Origin: Chryseobacterium taeanense
GTDB lineage: Bacteria > Bacteroidota > Bacteroidia > Flavobacteriales > Weeksellaceae
Direction: 5' to 3'
Length of the DNA: 64,000 nt
Assembly: GCF_900099685.1 (NCBI RefSeq)
Contig: NZ_FNDW01000006.1
Span: 1-64,000, forward strand
Below, piece after piece: positions 25,868 through 34,129 of the stretch. A program made the translations under genes and the position numbers. The first letter of the stretch is position 1. Every line of letters begins with the position of its first letter. Below the pieces are notes generated by a model. It was not told where the DNA came from. It searched no databases and saw only the letters and a program-made list of their open reading frames with translations.

Positions 25868-26830
25868 ATGAAAAATAAATACAGAATATTAAAAATTGCC
25901 GTCACATTAATTCTCCTTGGGTTTCTGTTGAGCTTTTCACTGAAAAAATTCAGTGGACAGAAGATTACGGACAATAAGATTTCTGTAAAGATGAGCGACA
26001 AAACTCCGGTGTATTTTATTGATGAAAAAGACATCCGGGAGATTGTGAAAAAGGAAAATCCTTCCGGAAAGGTGGGTGATTTGAATATTCCCGCGCTGGA
26101 AAAGAAAATCAATGCCCTACCAGCGGTAGACAGTGCTAATGTTTACCTTAATCTGAATGGGAAATTAAATCTGGATATCAAACAGAGAGTTCCCGTTTTC
26201 AGGCTGAATAAAAACGGCAGAGACTTTTATGTAGATGAAAAAGGAGTAGAATTTCCGATCTCTAAAACGTATTCTCATCCGTGTATGCTGGTAACGGGAG
26301 ATGTGCAGAAAGACGAATATCAGAAATTGGCTGAGCTGGTGGAGAAAATTGACAAAGATGATTTCAGCAAGAAATATTTCATCGGGATATCAAAAGACAA
26401 TGGAGATTATAACCTGTTGACCAGCGAAGGAAACTATAAAGTGGAAATCGGGGATCTCGATAATATTGAATTCAAGGTAAAAGGTTTTAAAACATTTGTA
26501 GAAAAATACCTGGTGTATCAGGATCCTGAAAAGTATAATATGATATCTGTAAAATACCAGAACCAGATCGTCACCACTTTAAATCCTTATTTTAAGGAAA
26601 ACGACAGTATTCTGAGAGTGAGAAATAAAGAGCTGGCTAAAGCTTCAATTGTTCCGGTAAGAAAACCCGACGATATATCTAAACCTGCAGAAAGAAAAAA
26701 GATAAGTAAAAATATAACCTCCTCTTCATTAAAACCAAAAACAGTAACCAAGCCAAAAGAAGCCAAAAAAACAGAGAAGAAACCTACGGCAGAAAAGCCG
26801 AAAACAAAGGCAAAAGTTAAAATAGAATAA
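25868..26830 (+). CDS. ftsQ: Cell division protein FtsQ
   Basis: Bitopic divisome protein that links early and late division proteins through FtsL/FtsB. It has 320 residues: a short basic N-terminus, a transmembrane helix at about 9-24 (IAVTLILLGFLLSFSL), a periplasmic POTRA-like domain (VYFIDEKDIREIVKK and ALPAVDSANVYLNLNGKLNLDIKQR) and the FtsQ beta domain (FYVDEKGVEFPISKTYSHPCMLVTGDV). An unusual Lys/Pro/Thr-rich tail of about 60 residues (from SIVPVRKP onward) ends the protein. Its position before ftsA-ftsZ is the classical order. It begins just outside the GxxExxY cassette. Confidence 0.92.
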   Translation: MKNKYRILKIAVTLILLGFLLSFSLKKFSGQKITDNKISVKMSDKTPVYFIDEKDIREIVKKENPSGKVGDLNIPALEKKINALPAVDSANVYLNLNGKLNLDIKQRVPVFRLNKNGRDFYVDEKGVEFPISKTYSHPCMLVTGDVQKDEYQKLAELVEKIDKDDFSKKYFIGISKDNGDYNLLTSEGNYKVEIGDLDNIEFKVKGFKTFVEKYLVYQDPEKYNMISVKYQNQIVTTLNPYFKENDSILRVRNKELAKASIVPVRKPDDISKPAERKKISKNITSSSLKPKTVTKPKEAKKTEKKPTAEKPKTKAKVKIE

Positions 26831-26851
26831 AAATCAAATCGATATAAACAA

Positions 26852-28240
26852 ATGGAAAATCAAGAGTATTCAGTAGGTCTGGACATCGGGACGACGAAAA
26901 TCGTTGCGATTGTCGGAAGGAGGAATGCACATGGGAAAATAGAAGTTCTCGGTGTAGGGAAGGCTAAGAGTCTTGGTGTTCACAAAGGTATTGTGAATAA
27001 TATTTCGCAGACCATTAATTCAATCAAAGCTGCTGTGTCTGAGGCACAGTCCAGCGCAGGAGTACCTATCCATAAAGTAACGGTAGGTATTGCAGGAAAA
27101 CACATCCGTTCACTGCAGCACTCCGATTATATTATGCGTGAACATCCGGACAAATTTATCACAGATGATGACATTGAAGCATTGAAAGATCAGGTCAAGA
27201 AGCTGGTCATGCTTCCCGGTGAAGAAATTATACACGTACTTCCTCAGGAATATAAAGTAGATTCCGAGGGTGAAATCCAAGAACCTGTCGGCATGCACGG
27301 AAAACGTCTGGAAGCCAATTTCCACGTTGTCGTAGGCCAGATGGGAAGCATCCGCAATATTGCAAGATGTGTCCGTGAAGCAGGGCTCGAAATGGAAGCC
27401 CTTACGCTGGAACCATTAGCTTCTTCAGAAGCAGTTCTTACCAAAGAAGAAAAAGAAGCCGGCGTAGCCATCGTAGATATCGGTGGCGGAACAACGGATA
27501 TCGCAATTTTTAAAGACAATATTATTCGCCACACCTGTGTAATTCCTTACGGTGGCGGAATAATTACAGAAGATATTAAAGAAGGCTGTTCGATCATTGA
27601 AAAACACGCAGAGCAGCTGAAGGTGAAATTTGGTTCGGCAGTTCCCGAGCTGGAAAAAGACAGTACTTATGTAACCATTCCCGGACTTCACGGAAGACCG
27701 GATAAAGAGATCTCTCTGAAAACCCTCGCTCAGATTATCAATGCGAGAGTAGAGGAAATCCTGGAAATGGTGAATACAGAACTTAAAGCTTACGGCGCAT
27801 TTGAGCAGAAGAAAAAGCTCATTGCGGGTATTGTTCTTACCGGGGGCGGTTCCAATTTAAAACATCTGCGTCAGCTTGCGAACTACACCACAGGGTTCGA
27901 CAGCAGGATTGGTTTTGCCAATGAATATATTGCGAACGATAAAAACCAGTATCTTAAAGGACCTGAATTCGCAACTTCCATCGGATTGCTGATGGAGAGT
28001 TTAAAGATCAGGGACAAAAAGCAGCATGCTGAAGTTCAGGAAACCATTGAGGAACAGTCGGAAGTAAAAACGGAAGTTCAGACTCCTAAGGCTGAAGCCG
28101 TTCAGGAATCGGTACAGCAGACAGAAATTCCTCAGCCAGAGCAGACTGTAAAAGAGCAGCAATCTAAAAAAGCGGCAAAGCTTACTTTCGGGCAGTCGCT
28201 CATGGAAAAAGTAAAAAAATTCTTTGAAGAAGTAGAGTAA
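26852..28240 (+). CDS. ftsA: Cell division protein FtsA
   Basis: Actin-like ATPase that tethers FtsZ to the membrane. The 462 residues begin with the phosphate-1 loop VGLDIGTTKIVAIVG. They include the FtsA-specific 1C domain (KVTVGIAGKHIRSLQ to EYKVDSEGEIQEPVGMHGKRLEA), the phosphate-2 loop VDIGGGTTDIAIF and the adenosine motif GIVLTGGGSNL. After a Glu/Gln/Pro-rich linker (about 390-440) the protein ends in an amphipathic helix, FGQSLMEKVKKFFEEVE, the expected membrane-targeting sequence. It is preceded by ftsQ at 21 nt and followed by ftsZ after a repeat-rich gap of 91 nt. Confidence 0.96.
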   Translation: MENQEYSVGLDIGTTKIVAIVGRRNAHGKIEVLGVGKAKSLGVHKGIVNNISQTINSIKAAVSEAQSSAGVPIHKVTVGIAGKHIRSLQHSDYIMREHPDKFITDDDIEALKDQVKKLVMLPGEEIIHVLPQEYKVDSEGEIQEPVGMHGKRLEANFHVVVGQMGSIRNIARCVREAGLEMEALTLEPLASSEAVLTKEEKEAGVAIVDIGGGTTDIAIFKDNIIRHTCVIPYGGGIITEDIKEGCSIIEKHAEQLKVKFGSAVPELEKDSTYVTIPGLHGRPDKEISLKTLAQIINARVEEILEMVNTELKAYGAFEQKKKLIAGIVLTGGGSNLKHLRQLANYTTGFDSRIGFANEYIANDKNQYLKGPEFATSIGLLMESLKIRDKKQHAEVQETIEEQSEVKTEVQTPKAEAVQESVQQTEIPQPEQTVKEQQSKKAAKLTFGQSLMEKVKKFFEEVE

Positions 28241-28331
28241 ATTATAAATGATGAAATGATAAGCGATACACGATTTTTCCTTATCAATTATCATCAATCA
28301 ATTATCAATTATAATTATAAAAAGTATAGTT

Positions 28332-30230
28332 ATGGAAAATTTAGGAACACAAGGGTTTTCATTTGATTTGCCAAAAGGGAACTCATCAATAATAAAAGTA
28401 ATCGGTGTTGGAGGCGGCGGAAACAACGCACTGAAGCACATGTACGAAAAAGGAATTCACGGGGTAGATTTCGTGATCTGTAATACAGATGCCCAGACGT
28501 TGGATAATAACCCGGTTGCCAACAAAGTACAGTTAGGAACGACCATTACCGAAGGGCTTGGTGCAGGCGCTGATCCTGAAGTGGGTGAAAAATCGGCCAT
28601 CGAAAGCATCGAGGATATCAAAGCGGCGATGGGACAGAATACCAAGATGGTTTTCATCACTGCCGGAATGGGCGGTGGTACCGGAACCGGTGCTGCTCCC
28701 GTGATTGCCAAAGTCGCAAAAGACATGGGCATCCTTACCGTGGGTATCGTTACGGTTCCTTTCAGCTTTGAAGGAAAAAGAAGACTGGAGCAGGCGGAAA
28801 ACGGACTCGATAAATTAAGAAATAATGTAGACTCCCTGATCGTTATCAATAATGATAAATTAAGACAGCAGTTCGGAAATCTTGGTTTCAAGCAGGGATT
28901 CTCAAAGGCCGATGAAGTGTTAACCAATGCTGCCAAAGGAATGGCAGAAGTTATTACCGGGTATTTTGATGTAAACATTGACTTTAGAGATGCTAAATCT
29001 GTACTTCAGAACTCTGGAACAGCGTTGATGTCTACAGGAGTTGCTTCAGGTGAAAATAAAGCAGAAGAAGCCGTTAAAAAAGCATTGGATTCCCCATTGT
29101 TGAATGACAATAAAATCACAGGAGCGAAAAATGTTCTTCTATTGATCCGTAGTGGTGTGGAAGAAGTAACGATGGACGAAATCGGGGTAATCATGGATCA
29201 TATCCAGAAAGAAGCAGGAAATACCGCAGATATCATCTTCGGGGTGGGTTCTGATGAAGAACTTGGAGACTCTGTAAGCGTTCTTGTTATCGCAACAGGT
29301 TTCTCTAATGACAATAAAAAATTCTCAGGGCCTACAGAAAAGATCAAGATCAGCCTGAACGACAGTTTCGACACTCCGAAAGAATCTCCTTTTAAGACAA
29401 GACAGGAGAGAGAAGAAGCGCCTGAACAGGGTTATGATTTTGGAGGGAAAAACCTTTTCAGACTCGATGATGAAGATAATGATGCACCATTCTTCAACTC
29501 GTCTTCTGAAAAAAAAATGACCATTGAAGAAGAACCTGCAAGAACCGAAATAAAATTCACTGACAAAGAAGAAGATACATTGCAAACCCCTGAACAGAGC
29601 TGGAGAAATAACGAAGAAGAATCATACAGTCTGTTTTCCCTGGAAGAAGATCAGGAAGATGCCAACGATTTGGAAACAGAATCTTTCAGGTTTGATTTCG
29701 ATCATAAAAAAGAAGAGCAGCAGAACACGGGTTCTTCCAGCACTTCTTATTTTGAAGAGAAGTCTGTAGAGTTCAGCTTTTTTGTGAATGAGCCGAAAAA
29801 TAGTGAGCCGAAGCCAGACTCCGGACAGCCGAAAGCTGAGTTTAAATCAGCGAGTGAAGTCAACCAGCTTACAGAAGAGCCGCTTCAGAAAGTGGAGCAT
29901 TTCTTCCAGCATCTGAAAGAAGAGCCGGTAATTGAAACCAAAGCTGAGACCGAAGCACCGAAACCTGCAGAAGAAGAATTCACGTTTGTGAATAAAACGG
30001 TAGACCAGGAAAGAGTAATGGAAAGAAGGAACAAGCTGAAGGAATTCAATTCACGTTACCAGAGCTTCGACAGCTCCAGTGAATTTGAATCTGTTCCGGC
30101 CTTCAAAAGAAAAAACATCTCCATTGAAGGAGCCAACGCTTCAGACCAGAATATCAATACCTATCTGTCTGACAACAATGGAAATATGCAGATCAGAGAA
30201 AACAGATTTTTGAATAAAGACGTAGATTAA
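28332..30230 (+). CDS. ftsZ: Cell division protein FtsZ (long-tailed)
   Basis: Tubulin-like GTPase that forms the division ring. The GTP-binding signature GGGTGTGAAP lies at residues 114-123, with the T7 synergy loop near FRDAKSVLQNSG and a normal globular domain to about residue 330. The total of 632 residues is far above the usual 380-400 because of a long acidic, Gln/Glu/Ser-rich linker typical of Bacteroidota. The FtsA-binding peptide VPAFKRKN at 588-595 matches the E. coli IPAFLRKQ type, but it is internal, followed by another 37 residues ending NKDVD. The codons of that ending have been copied into the downstream tandem repeat. Confidence 0.96.
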   Translation: MENLGTQGFSFDLPKGNSSIIKVIGVGGGGNNALKHMYEKGIHGVDFVICNTDAQTLDNNPVANKVQLGTTITEGLGAGADPEVGEKSAIESIEDIKAAMGQNTKMVFITAGMGGGTGTGAAPVIAKVAKDMGILTVGIVTVPFSFEGKRRLEQAENGLDKLRNNVDSLIVINNDKLRQQFGNLGFKQGFSKADEVLTNAAKGMAEVITGYFDVNIDFRDAKSVLQNSGTALMSTGVASGENKAEEAVKKALDSPLLNDNKITGAKNVLLLIRSGVEEVTMDEIGVIMDHIQKEAGNTADIIFGVGSDEELGDSVSVLVIATGFSNDNKKFSGPTEKIKISLNDSFDTPKESPFKTRQEREEAPEQGYDFGGKNLFRLDDEDNDAPFFNSSSEKKMTIEEEPARTEIKFTDKEEDTLQTPEQSWRNNEEESYSLFSLEEDQEDANDLETESFRFDFDHKKEEQQNTGSSSTSYFEEKSVEFSFFVNEPKNSEPKPDSGQPKAEFKSASEVNQLTEEPLQKVEHFFQHLKEEPVIETKAETEAPKPAEEEFTFVNKTVDQERVMERRNKLKEFNSRYQSFDSSSEFESVPAFKRKNISIEGANASDQNINTYLSDNNGNMQIRENRFLNKDVD

Positions 30231-30534
30231 TTGCTGTAAGCAGTAGGCAGTAGGCAACAGGCATTTTAGCCGCATCATAGCTTACTGCTTAAAGCCTAAA
30301 GCAAATAAATACCATAGCAAAGCAATAAAAGATGTAGACTAATTGCTGTAAGCAATAAGCAGTAGGCATTTTACCCGCACCGTTAGCTTACTGCTTAAAG
30401 CCTAAAGCAAATAAATACCATAGCGAAGCAATAAAAGATGTAGAGTAATTGCTGTAAGCAATAAGCAGTAGGCAGCAGGCATTTTAGCCGCACCGTTAGC
30501 TTACTGCTTAAAGCCTAAAGCCTAAAGCAAATAA
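30214..30534 (+). repeat. Three tandem copies of the ftsZ-yqeY junction, about 106-111 bp each
   Basis: Units start at about 30214, 30325 and 30431. Each begins with a version of the ftsZ 3' end (ATAAAGACGTAGATTAA in the gene, ATAAAAGATGTAGACTAA and ATAAAAGATGTAGAGTAA in the copies). Each continues TTGCTGTAAGC..., then TTAGCTTACTGCTTAAAGCC, then GCAAATAAA. Copies 1 and 2 also end with ACCATAGC(A/G)AAGCAATAAAA, resembling the yqeY start ACCATAAACGAAGCGATAAAA. The block appears to be a decayed tandem duplication of the gene junction. It fills the whole 305-nt gap. Confidence 0.75.
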
Positions 30535-30535
30535 A

Positions 30536-30982
30536 ATGAGCCTAGAAAACACCATAAACGAAGCGATAAAAACAGCAATGAGAGCGAAAGACAGAGTGGC
30601 TTTGGATTCTCTTCGTGCTGTGAAATCGCAGATATTATTACTAAAAACGGAAGCCCGCGATGCGGAAGTAACCGAGGATCAGGAGATCGCCATCCTTCAG
30701 AGAATGGTGAAGCAGCGTAAGGATTCTTACGACCAGTTTACCGCACAGGGAAGAAATGACCTTGCGGAAGTGGAAGAAGCACAGATGAAGATTATCGAGC
30801 AGTTTCTTCCCAAGCAGCTTTCTGCAGAAGAGCTGGAAGCTGAAATGAAGAAAATCATTGCCGAAACAGGAGCCGAATCAATAAAAGATTTAGGTAAAGT
30901 GATGGCAACAGCTTCTAAGTCTTTAGCCGGAAAATCTGACGGGAAAAGCATTTCCGAGACGGCGAAAAGACTGCTCTCCTAG
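30536..30982 (+). CDS. yqeY: GatB/YqeY domain-containing protein
   Basis: A 148-residue helical protein of the YqeY family, related to the tRNA-binding tail of the GatB amidotransferase subunit. It opens with SLENTINEAIKTAMRAKDRVALDSLRAVKSQI and carries the family blocks ILQRMVKQRKDSYDQF, EEAQMKIIEQFLPKQLS, and GAESIKDLGKVMATASKSLAGKSDGK. A role in tRNA-dependent amidation or tRNA binding is assumed from the domain but not shown. It is the last gene before the accessory island and commonly follows ftsZ in Flavobacteriia. The ATG at 30536 directly follows the tandem repeat block. Confidence 0.93.
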   Translation: MSLENTINEAIKTAMRAKDRVALDSLRAVKSQILLLKTEARDAEVTEDQEIAILQRMVKQRKDSYDQFTAQGRNDLAEVEEAQMKIIEQFLPKQLSAEELEAEMKKIIAETGAESIKDLGKVMATASKSLAGKSDGKSISETAKRLLS

Positions 30983-31055
30983 TTGTTGGTTGACGGTTGT
31001 TGGTTGACAGGCCTTAAAACCATCAAGTGTTAACCAAAAACCATCAACAATTTTA
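30983..31055. repeat. Imperfect inverted repeat after yqeY
   Basis: GTTGTTGGTTGACGGTTG on the left corresponds, with mismatches, to the reverse complement of the right side (GTTAACCAAAAACCATCAAC). The same vocabulary occurs inside murG at 22819-22866. Confidence 0.4.
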
Positions 31056-31093
31056 TAAGGATATTCAACCTTTGCATATCGATTTGATTAAAG

Positions 31094-31124
31094 AGCCCGG
31101 AACTTTTCAGTTCCGGGCTTTTTT
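31094..31124 (+). terminator. Rho-independent terminator closing the dcw cluster
   Basis: AGCCCGGAAC and GTTCCGGGCT form a perfect 10-bp stem with a 6-nt loop followed by six T. It is the first strong terminator after mraZ that I can see, so most of the cluster could be read through to here. Confidence 0.88.
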
Positions 31125-31896
31125 AAGAAATAATTTTTTAAGTTTATTTTGCCTATTTCTAGGTTACGATCGTAGAAAGCCGGTTTTTTCTGAAATCATA
31201 ATCAAAAAAAGAATGGTTATCTTATCAGAATTACATGGAACCATAAAAAACTGTTTACACTGTATATATCCCTATACTATACCGCCACTTAGCACGAAAA
31301 TTTATTTTTTCAGCAGTAAATTCAAAGAGGATTCCATACCTGTTTTTATAACAATCTTATACTTTGTATATTATTAAAGCTCCCACCAGGAGCGAGATAA
31401 TTATTTATCTGCGCCTGATAATCTTAATAGTAAACCGTTTGGCTTTCTTACATACACCCTTCAGTATTTGCTCTCAAATTATATGGTAGCAAAAACAGGT
31501 ATATTTTCAAATATCTTTACACTGGAAAATAAAAGCTGATGATTGCGGAGAGAAAGATCTTTTCTGATAATTCCAGAAGCTGTTTTTAAATAGTAACCAA
31601 TGTAACTTATTGCTCTAATAGCACTTAGATTTGCAACAGTACAACACCCTATTTATATATAACAAGGTTAATCTTTTTTATATGTTATATGCAGACAGTT
31701 CTTTTATTATCATGACAGTTTTCTTCATCTCTTTTATCTTTTCTAAAGCCTTATCATTTTCCATCCATTTTCTTCTTGTAGAGTCTTTTAGATTTTCTGC
31801 GATATTCCTCTTCATTCCATCTTCCCCATTATCATCAGTCTTTCTACTCTTTAACCTTATAATTCAGCCTTTGTATGAATTACAAAAGACAAGGCT
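31125..31896. other. Intergenic stretch of about 770 bp without a supported gene
   Basis: AT-rich sequence between the dcw terminator and the recombinase stop. Open frames exist on both strands (including a 45-codon minus-strand frame at 31678-31815 with a plausible charged composition), but none has a recognisable domain or start signal. It could hold decayed coding sequence belonging to the island. Confidence 0.4.
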
Positions 31897-33135
31897 CTAA
31901 ATAGCCGTTAATCCTTTGTTCAATTCATAGTTCTGGTCGAAATAGCCGCTTAGAGACACCACTCTGGCATTGTCCATTCTGTTGATATACTTCAGGAACA
32001 TCTGCTCGGTAGAATGCCCTGTAGCCTCCATAAGGAGCGACGTAGGGATCGTACCGTAGAAATTGGTGGCAAAGCTTCTTCTTCCGATATGGCTGGTAAT
32101 CATATTCCATTTTTCGGTAATGATTGCTTTTACACGGTGTCCTATTCTCTTTTTAGCCCTGATCTGGCAGCTCAATCCTGCCAGCCTGGCAATCTCACGG
32201 ATCTGATCGTTGTAGACAACAGGAGGTAAAGGCACAGGAAAATTTCCACCGTTTGTACGAAGAATATCCATTACCGCAGGATGTAGTGGCAATGTGATCT
32301 CTTTCTGGGTCTTCTGCTGCGTAAAAGAAATACATAAAATTCCTTTAACATCAATCAGTTTGTCAGTGGTAAACTGCATAAAGTCGGAGACTCTCTGCCC
32401 TGTGTAGCAGCTGATAAGCAGCCAGTTTTTGGCAGTCCGAAGTCCTGCAGGCACCGGGCACTTTCTGATGCGGTCGATCTCGTCTTCTGAGATGGTAACC
32501 ACCTCGCGTCGTCTGGAATCTCTTCGGATCTCGAGCTCGCGGACGAAAGTTCGCAGCCCCTTTCTTTCAATAAAATTAAGGATGGTTTTCACGAAGTGTA
32601 TGCTTCGGAAGATCGTGTTTTCGCTGTACTCTTCATCCTTTCCGAAGTGTATAAAATCTCCGACAAACCGGTAGTTAATATCATCCACCGTAAGTGTTTT
32701 GCCGACCATGCCCTGGAATCTTTGCAGAAGCCTGAAGAATACCATATACCGCTTGTAGGTAGAATAGCAGATGAATACCTTCCGCGAATTGATGTACTCT
32801 TCTACAAACCCCAGGAAGGAGTCCTGCGCATACTTATGGTTATTTCCCATACTGATGCCTTTGATGGTTCTTGCAAGATTTCGGTGAGACAGGGTGTTTT
32901 TTTTGCTTTCGATCATCTCCCTGATGCGAACCCGGATGATATCCAGCTTCGTGTTGATTATCTTATACTTTTTCAGGTAAATGTTCTTGGGCCTTTGCCT
33001 GTACAAATCCCAATCGTCTCTATCTATTTGCAGGTAGGTCCTGAAACGCAGCTTGGTATTGCTGGCCGGATCACTCACTGTCAGATGAAGATCATTCGTC
33101 TCCCAATGCTCGGGGAGAGAGTAGTGAATTTCCAT
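31897..33135 (-). CDS. Tyrosine recombinase (site-specific integrase/invertase)
   Basis: A 412-residue phage-integrase-family recombinase with three parts. These are an N-terminal arm-binding-like segment (1-95), a SAM-like core-binding domain (about 103-200, SFLGFVEEYINS onward) and the catalytic domain. The full catalytic set is present: Arg248 (TGQRVSDF), Lys275 (TQQKTQK), His349 and Arg352 (SHIGRRSF), His374 (ATGHSTEQM) and Tyr383 (FLKYINR). The size and layout fit the Bacteroidota recombinases that invert promoters or move conjugative elements. Its start lies 44 nt from a pair of 25-bp inverted crossover-like sites, and the only canonical promoter upstream is inside the segment they enclose. 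The coding region looks G+C-richer than the flanking core genes. Confidence 0.93.
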   Translation of the reverse strand: MEIHYSLPEHWETNDLHLTVSDPASNTKLRFRTYLQIDRDDWDLYRQRPKNIYLKKYKIINTKLDIIRVRIREMIESKKNTLSHRNLARTIKGISMGNNHKYAQDSFLGFVEEYINSRKVFICYSTYKRYMVFFRLLQRFQGMVGKTLTVDDINYRFVGDFIHFGKDEEYSENTIFRSIHFVKTILNFIERKGLRTFVRELEIRRDSRRREVVTISEDEIDRIRKCPVPAGLRTAKNWLLISCYTGQRVSDFMQFTTDKLIDVKGILCISFTQQKTQKEITLPLHPAVMDILRTNGGNFPVPLPPVVYNDQIREIARLAGLSCQIRAKKRIGHRVKAIITEKWNMITSHIGRRSFATNFYGTIPTSLLMEATGHSTEQMFLKYINRMDNARVVSLSGYFDQNYELNKGLTAI

Positions 33136-33178
33136 AGTTTAAAATTTAACGATTTATCCTATGCAAATTTAACATAAA

Positions 33179-33203
33179 AAGTAGTCCAGCATAGACTACT
33201 TTT
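33179..33203. repeat. Left inverted repeat/crossover-like site of the invertible segment
   Basis: A 25-bp sequence with the structure AAGTAGTC-CAGCATA-GACTACTT: two inverted 8-bp arms (extendable to 10) around an asymmetric 7-bp core. This is the anatomy of a tyrosine-recombinase site. It is repeated exactly in inverse orientation at 33384-33408. Confidence 0.85.
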
Positions 33204-33208
33204 CGCAA

Positions 33209-33239
33209 CAAATGTAAAAAAAATATCATTATCCTCAAA
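33209..33239 (-). promoter_or_regulatory. Bacteroidota promoter inside the invertible segment, facing the recombinase
   Basis: On the minus strand TTTG (33236-33239) is followed after exactly 19 nt by TACATTTG (33209-33216), a full match to the TTTG-N19-TAnnTTTG consensus. Transcription would start near 33202, within the left repeat, giving about a 67-nt leader before the recombinase ATG. After inversion the same promoter would start transcription near 33385, about 40 nt before the ATG at 33425. Confidence 0.65.
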
Positions 33240-33383
33240 TAATTAACATATTGTTTTCTAATTCTTTATTTTCTTACATGAGATGAGTTTGTTTTTACAA
33301 ATGGGTAAGAAAGCCTCATCTCTGTACCATATGGTTTTCTCCAAAATTCAATATTAAATCTCTATTACAACCTGTTAAATAAC

Positions 33384-33408
33384 AAAAGTAGTCTATGCTG
33401 GACTACTT
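33384..33408. repeat. Right inverted repeat/crossover-like site of the invertible segment
   Basis: Exact reverse complement of 33179-33203, with the 7-bp core reading TATGCTG here, so the two cores are in opposite orientation as needed for inversion rather than excision. Confidence 0.85.
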
Positions 33409-33424
33409 ATTAAGAACACCCCCG

Positions 33425-34006
33425 ATGAAAGCACAAATGAAAGCCTTTTTCCTGCCACTACGTTCCCCTAAGATACTCCTGAGGATATTGTTCCTGCTGG
33501 GATTTCTTACCGCAGGATCTATATGGGCTCAGTCTCCGGGCGACATCTCTTCCGGGATCTGCATTACAGAGGGTGCTTTTATTTGCGGCGAACAATCTCT
33601 TACGATTATTGCGGCAGTTCCGGGCGACAACCCAACACCACGCACACCTCCCCCGCTCGCCCGGCACAATGCCGTAAACCCGGCAATAAAAAAAGGAACT
33701 TCCAAAAAATATACTTCGGGCAGCCTTAGCCCGTCTTCCAAGATTACGCCCTCCTGCGAAACGTCTCATTTCAGCAGCTCCGAAAATTCTTCTTCGCCGG
33801 CCGTGCTGACAGCATCTTCATCCCTGAAGCTACAACAGAAAGTCATAAAACCCGTGTTCCCTCAACTTCCTGACACAGGCAGGGATAGAAAAAAGCTTAT
33901 AAATATTGTACTTTATCCATTTCAGATTACAAATATTACCATCAATCATTTCGTTCGCCCTCCGCCTGTACTTCTATCTGAAGGCACAAAAGTTTTTAAC
34001 ACATAA
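33425..34006 (+). CDS. Small secreted protein of unknown function next to the inversion switch
   Basis: A 193-residue protein that I do not recognise. The ATG at 33425 (MKAQMKAFFLPLRS) is followed by a hydrophobic signal peptide (ILLRILFLLGFLTAGSIWAQ, cleavage near residue 36). The mature part has two close cysteines (GICITEGAFICGEQ), then Pro-, Ser- and Thr-rich low-complexity sequence and a basic C-terminal third. An upstream in-frame ATG at 33395 lies inside the right crossover site and is less likely. If the segment inverts, this is the first gene to receive the promoter. Its reality as a gene rests on the signal peptide and position only. Confidence 0.5.
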   Translation: MKAQMKAFFLPLRSPKILLRILFLLGFLTAGSIWAQSPGDISSGICITEGAFICGEQSLTIIAAVPGDNPTPRTPPPLARHNAVNPAIKKGTSKKYTSGSLSPSSKITPSCETSHFSSSENSSSPAVLTASSSLKLQQKVIKPVFPQLPDTGRDRKKLINIVLYPFQITNITINHFVRPPPVLLSEGTKVFNT

Positions 34007-34129
34007 GTCATATAAGAGAAGGTTACAGCTTTGAAAACAAATAGAACACATAAGCTTTTGAAAATCTTTGATTTTCCTGAGTAACGTTTTATCATTCATT
34101 ATCCACTCACGAGCCACTTCGTTTGTCAT

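Larger units (their letters stand above)
33179..33408. mobile_element. Putative invertible promoter segment (DNA inversion switch)
   Basis: A 180-bp spacer lies between perfect 25-bp inverted repeats, beside a tyrosine recombinase gene. It has no coding frame of note. It contains one full Bacteroidota promoter match on the minus strand near its left end and none facing right. Recombination between the opposed cores would flip it, moving the promoter from the recombinase side to the side of the secreted-protein gene at 33425. Inversion has not been observed and is inferred from site structure and context. Confidence 0.7.

Noticed and set aside
28457..28978. Minus-strand open frame of 173 codons opposite ftsZ
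   Set aside because: Antisense shadow of the conserved FtsZ GTPase domain, with no independent signals.
31027..31377. Open frame of 116 codons after yqeY
   Set aside because: It reads straight through a strong terminator hairpin (31094-31124) and has no domain; treated as intergenic.
31631..31900. Open frames on both strands downstream of the recombinase (plus strand 89 codons; minus strand 45 codons at 31678-31815)
   Set aside because: Low-complexity hydrophobic translation on the plus strand and only a short charged peptide on the minus strand; no start signal or family.
33395..33424. Upstream ATG for the small secreted protein
   Set aside because: It lies inside the crossover site, and the extra 10 residues precede an already complete signal peptide starting at 33425.
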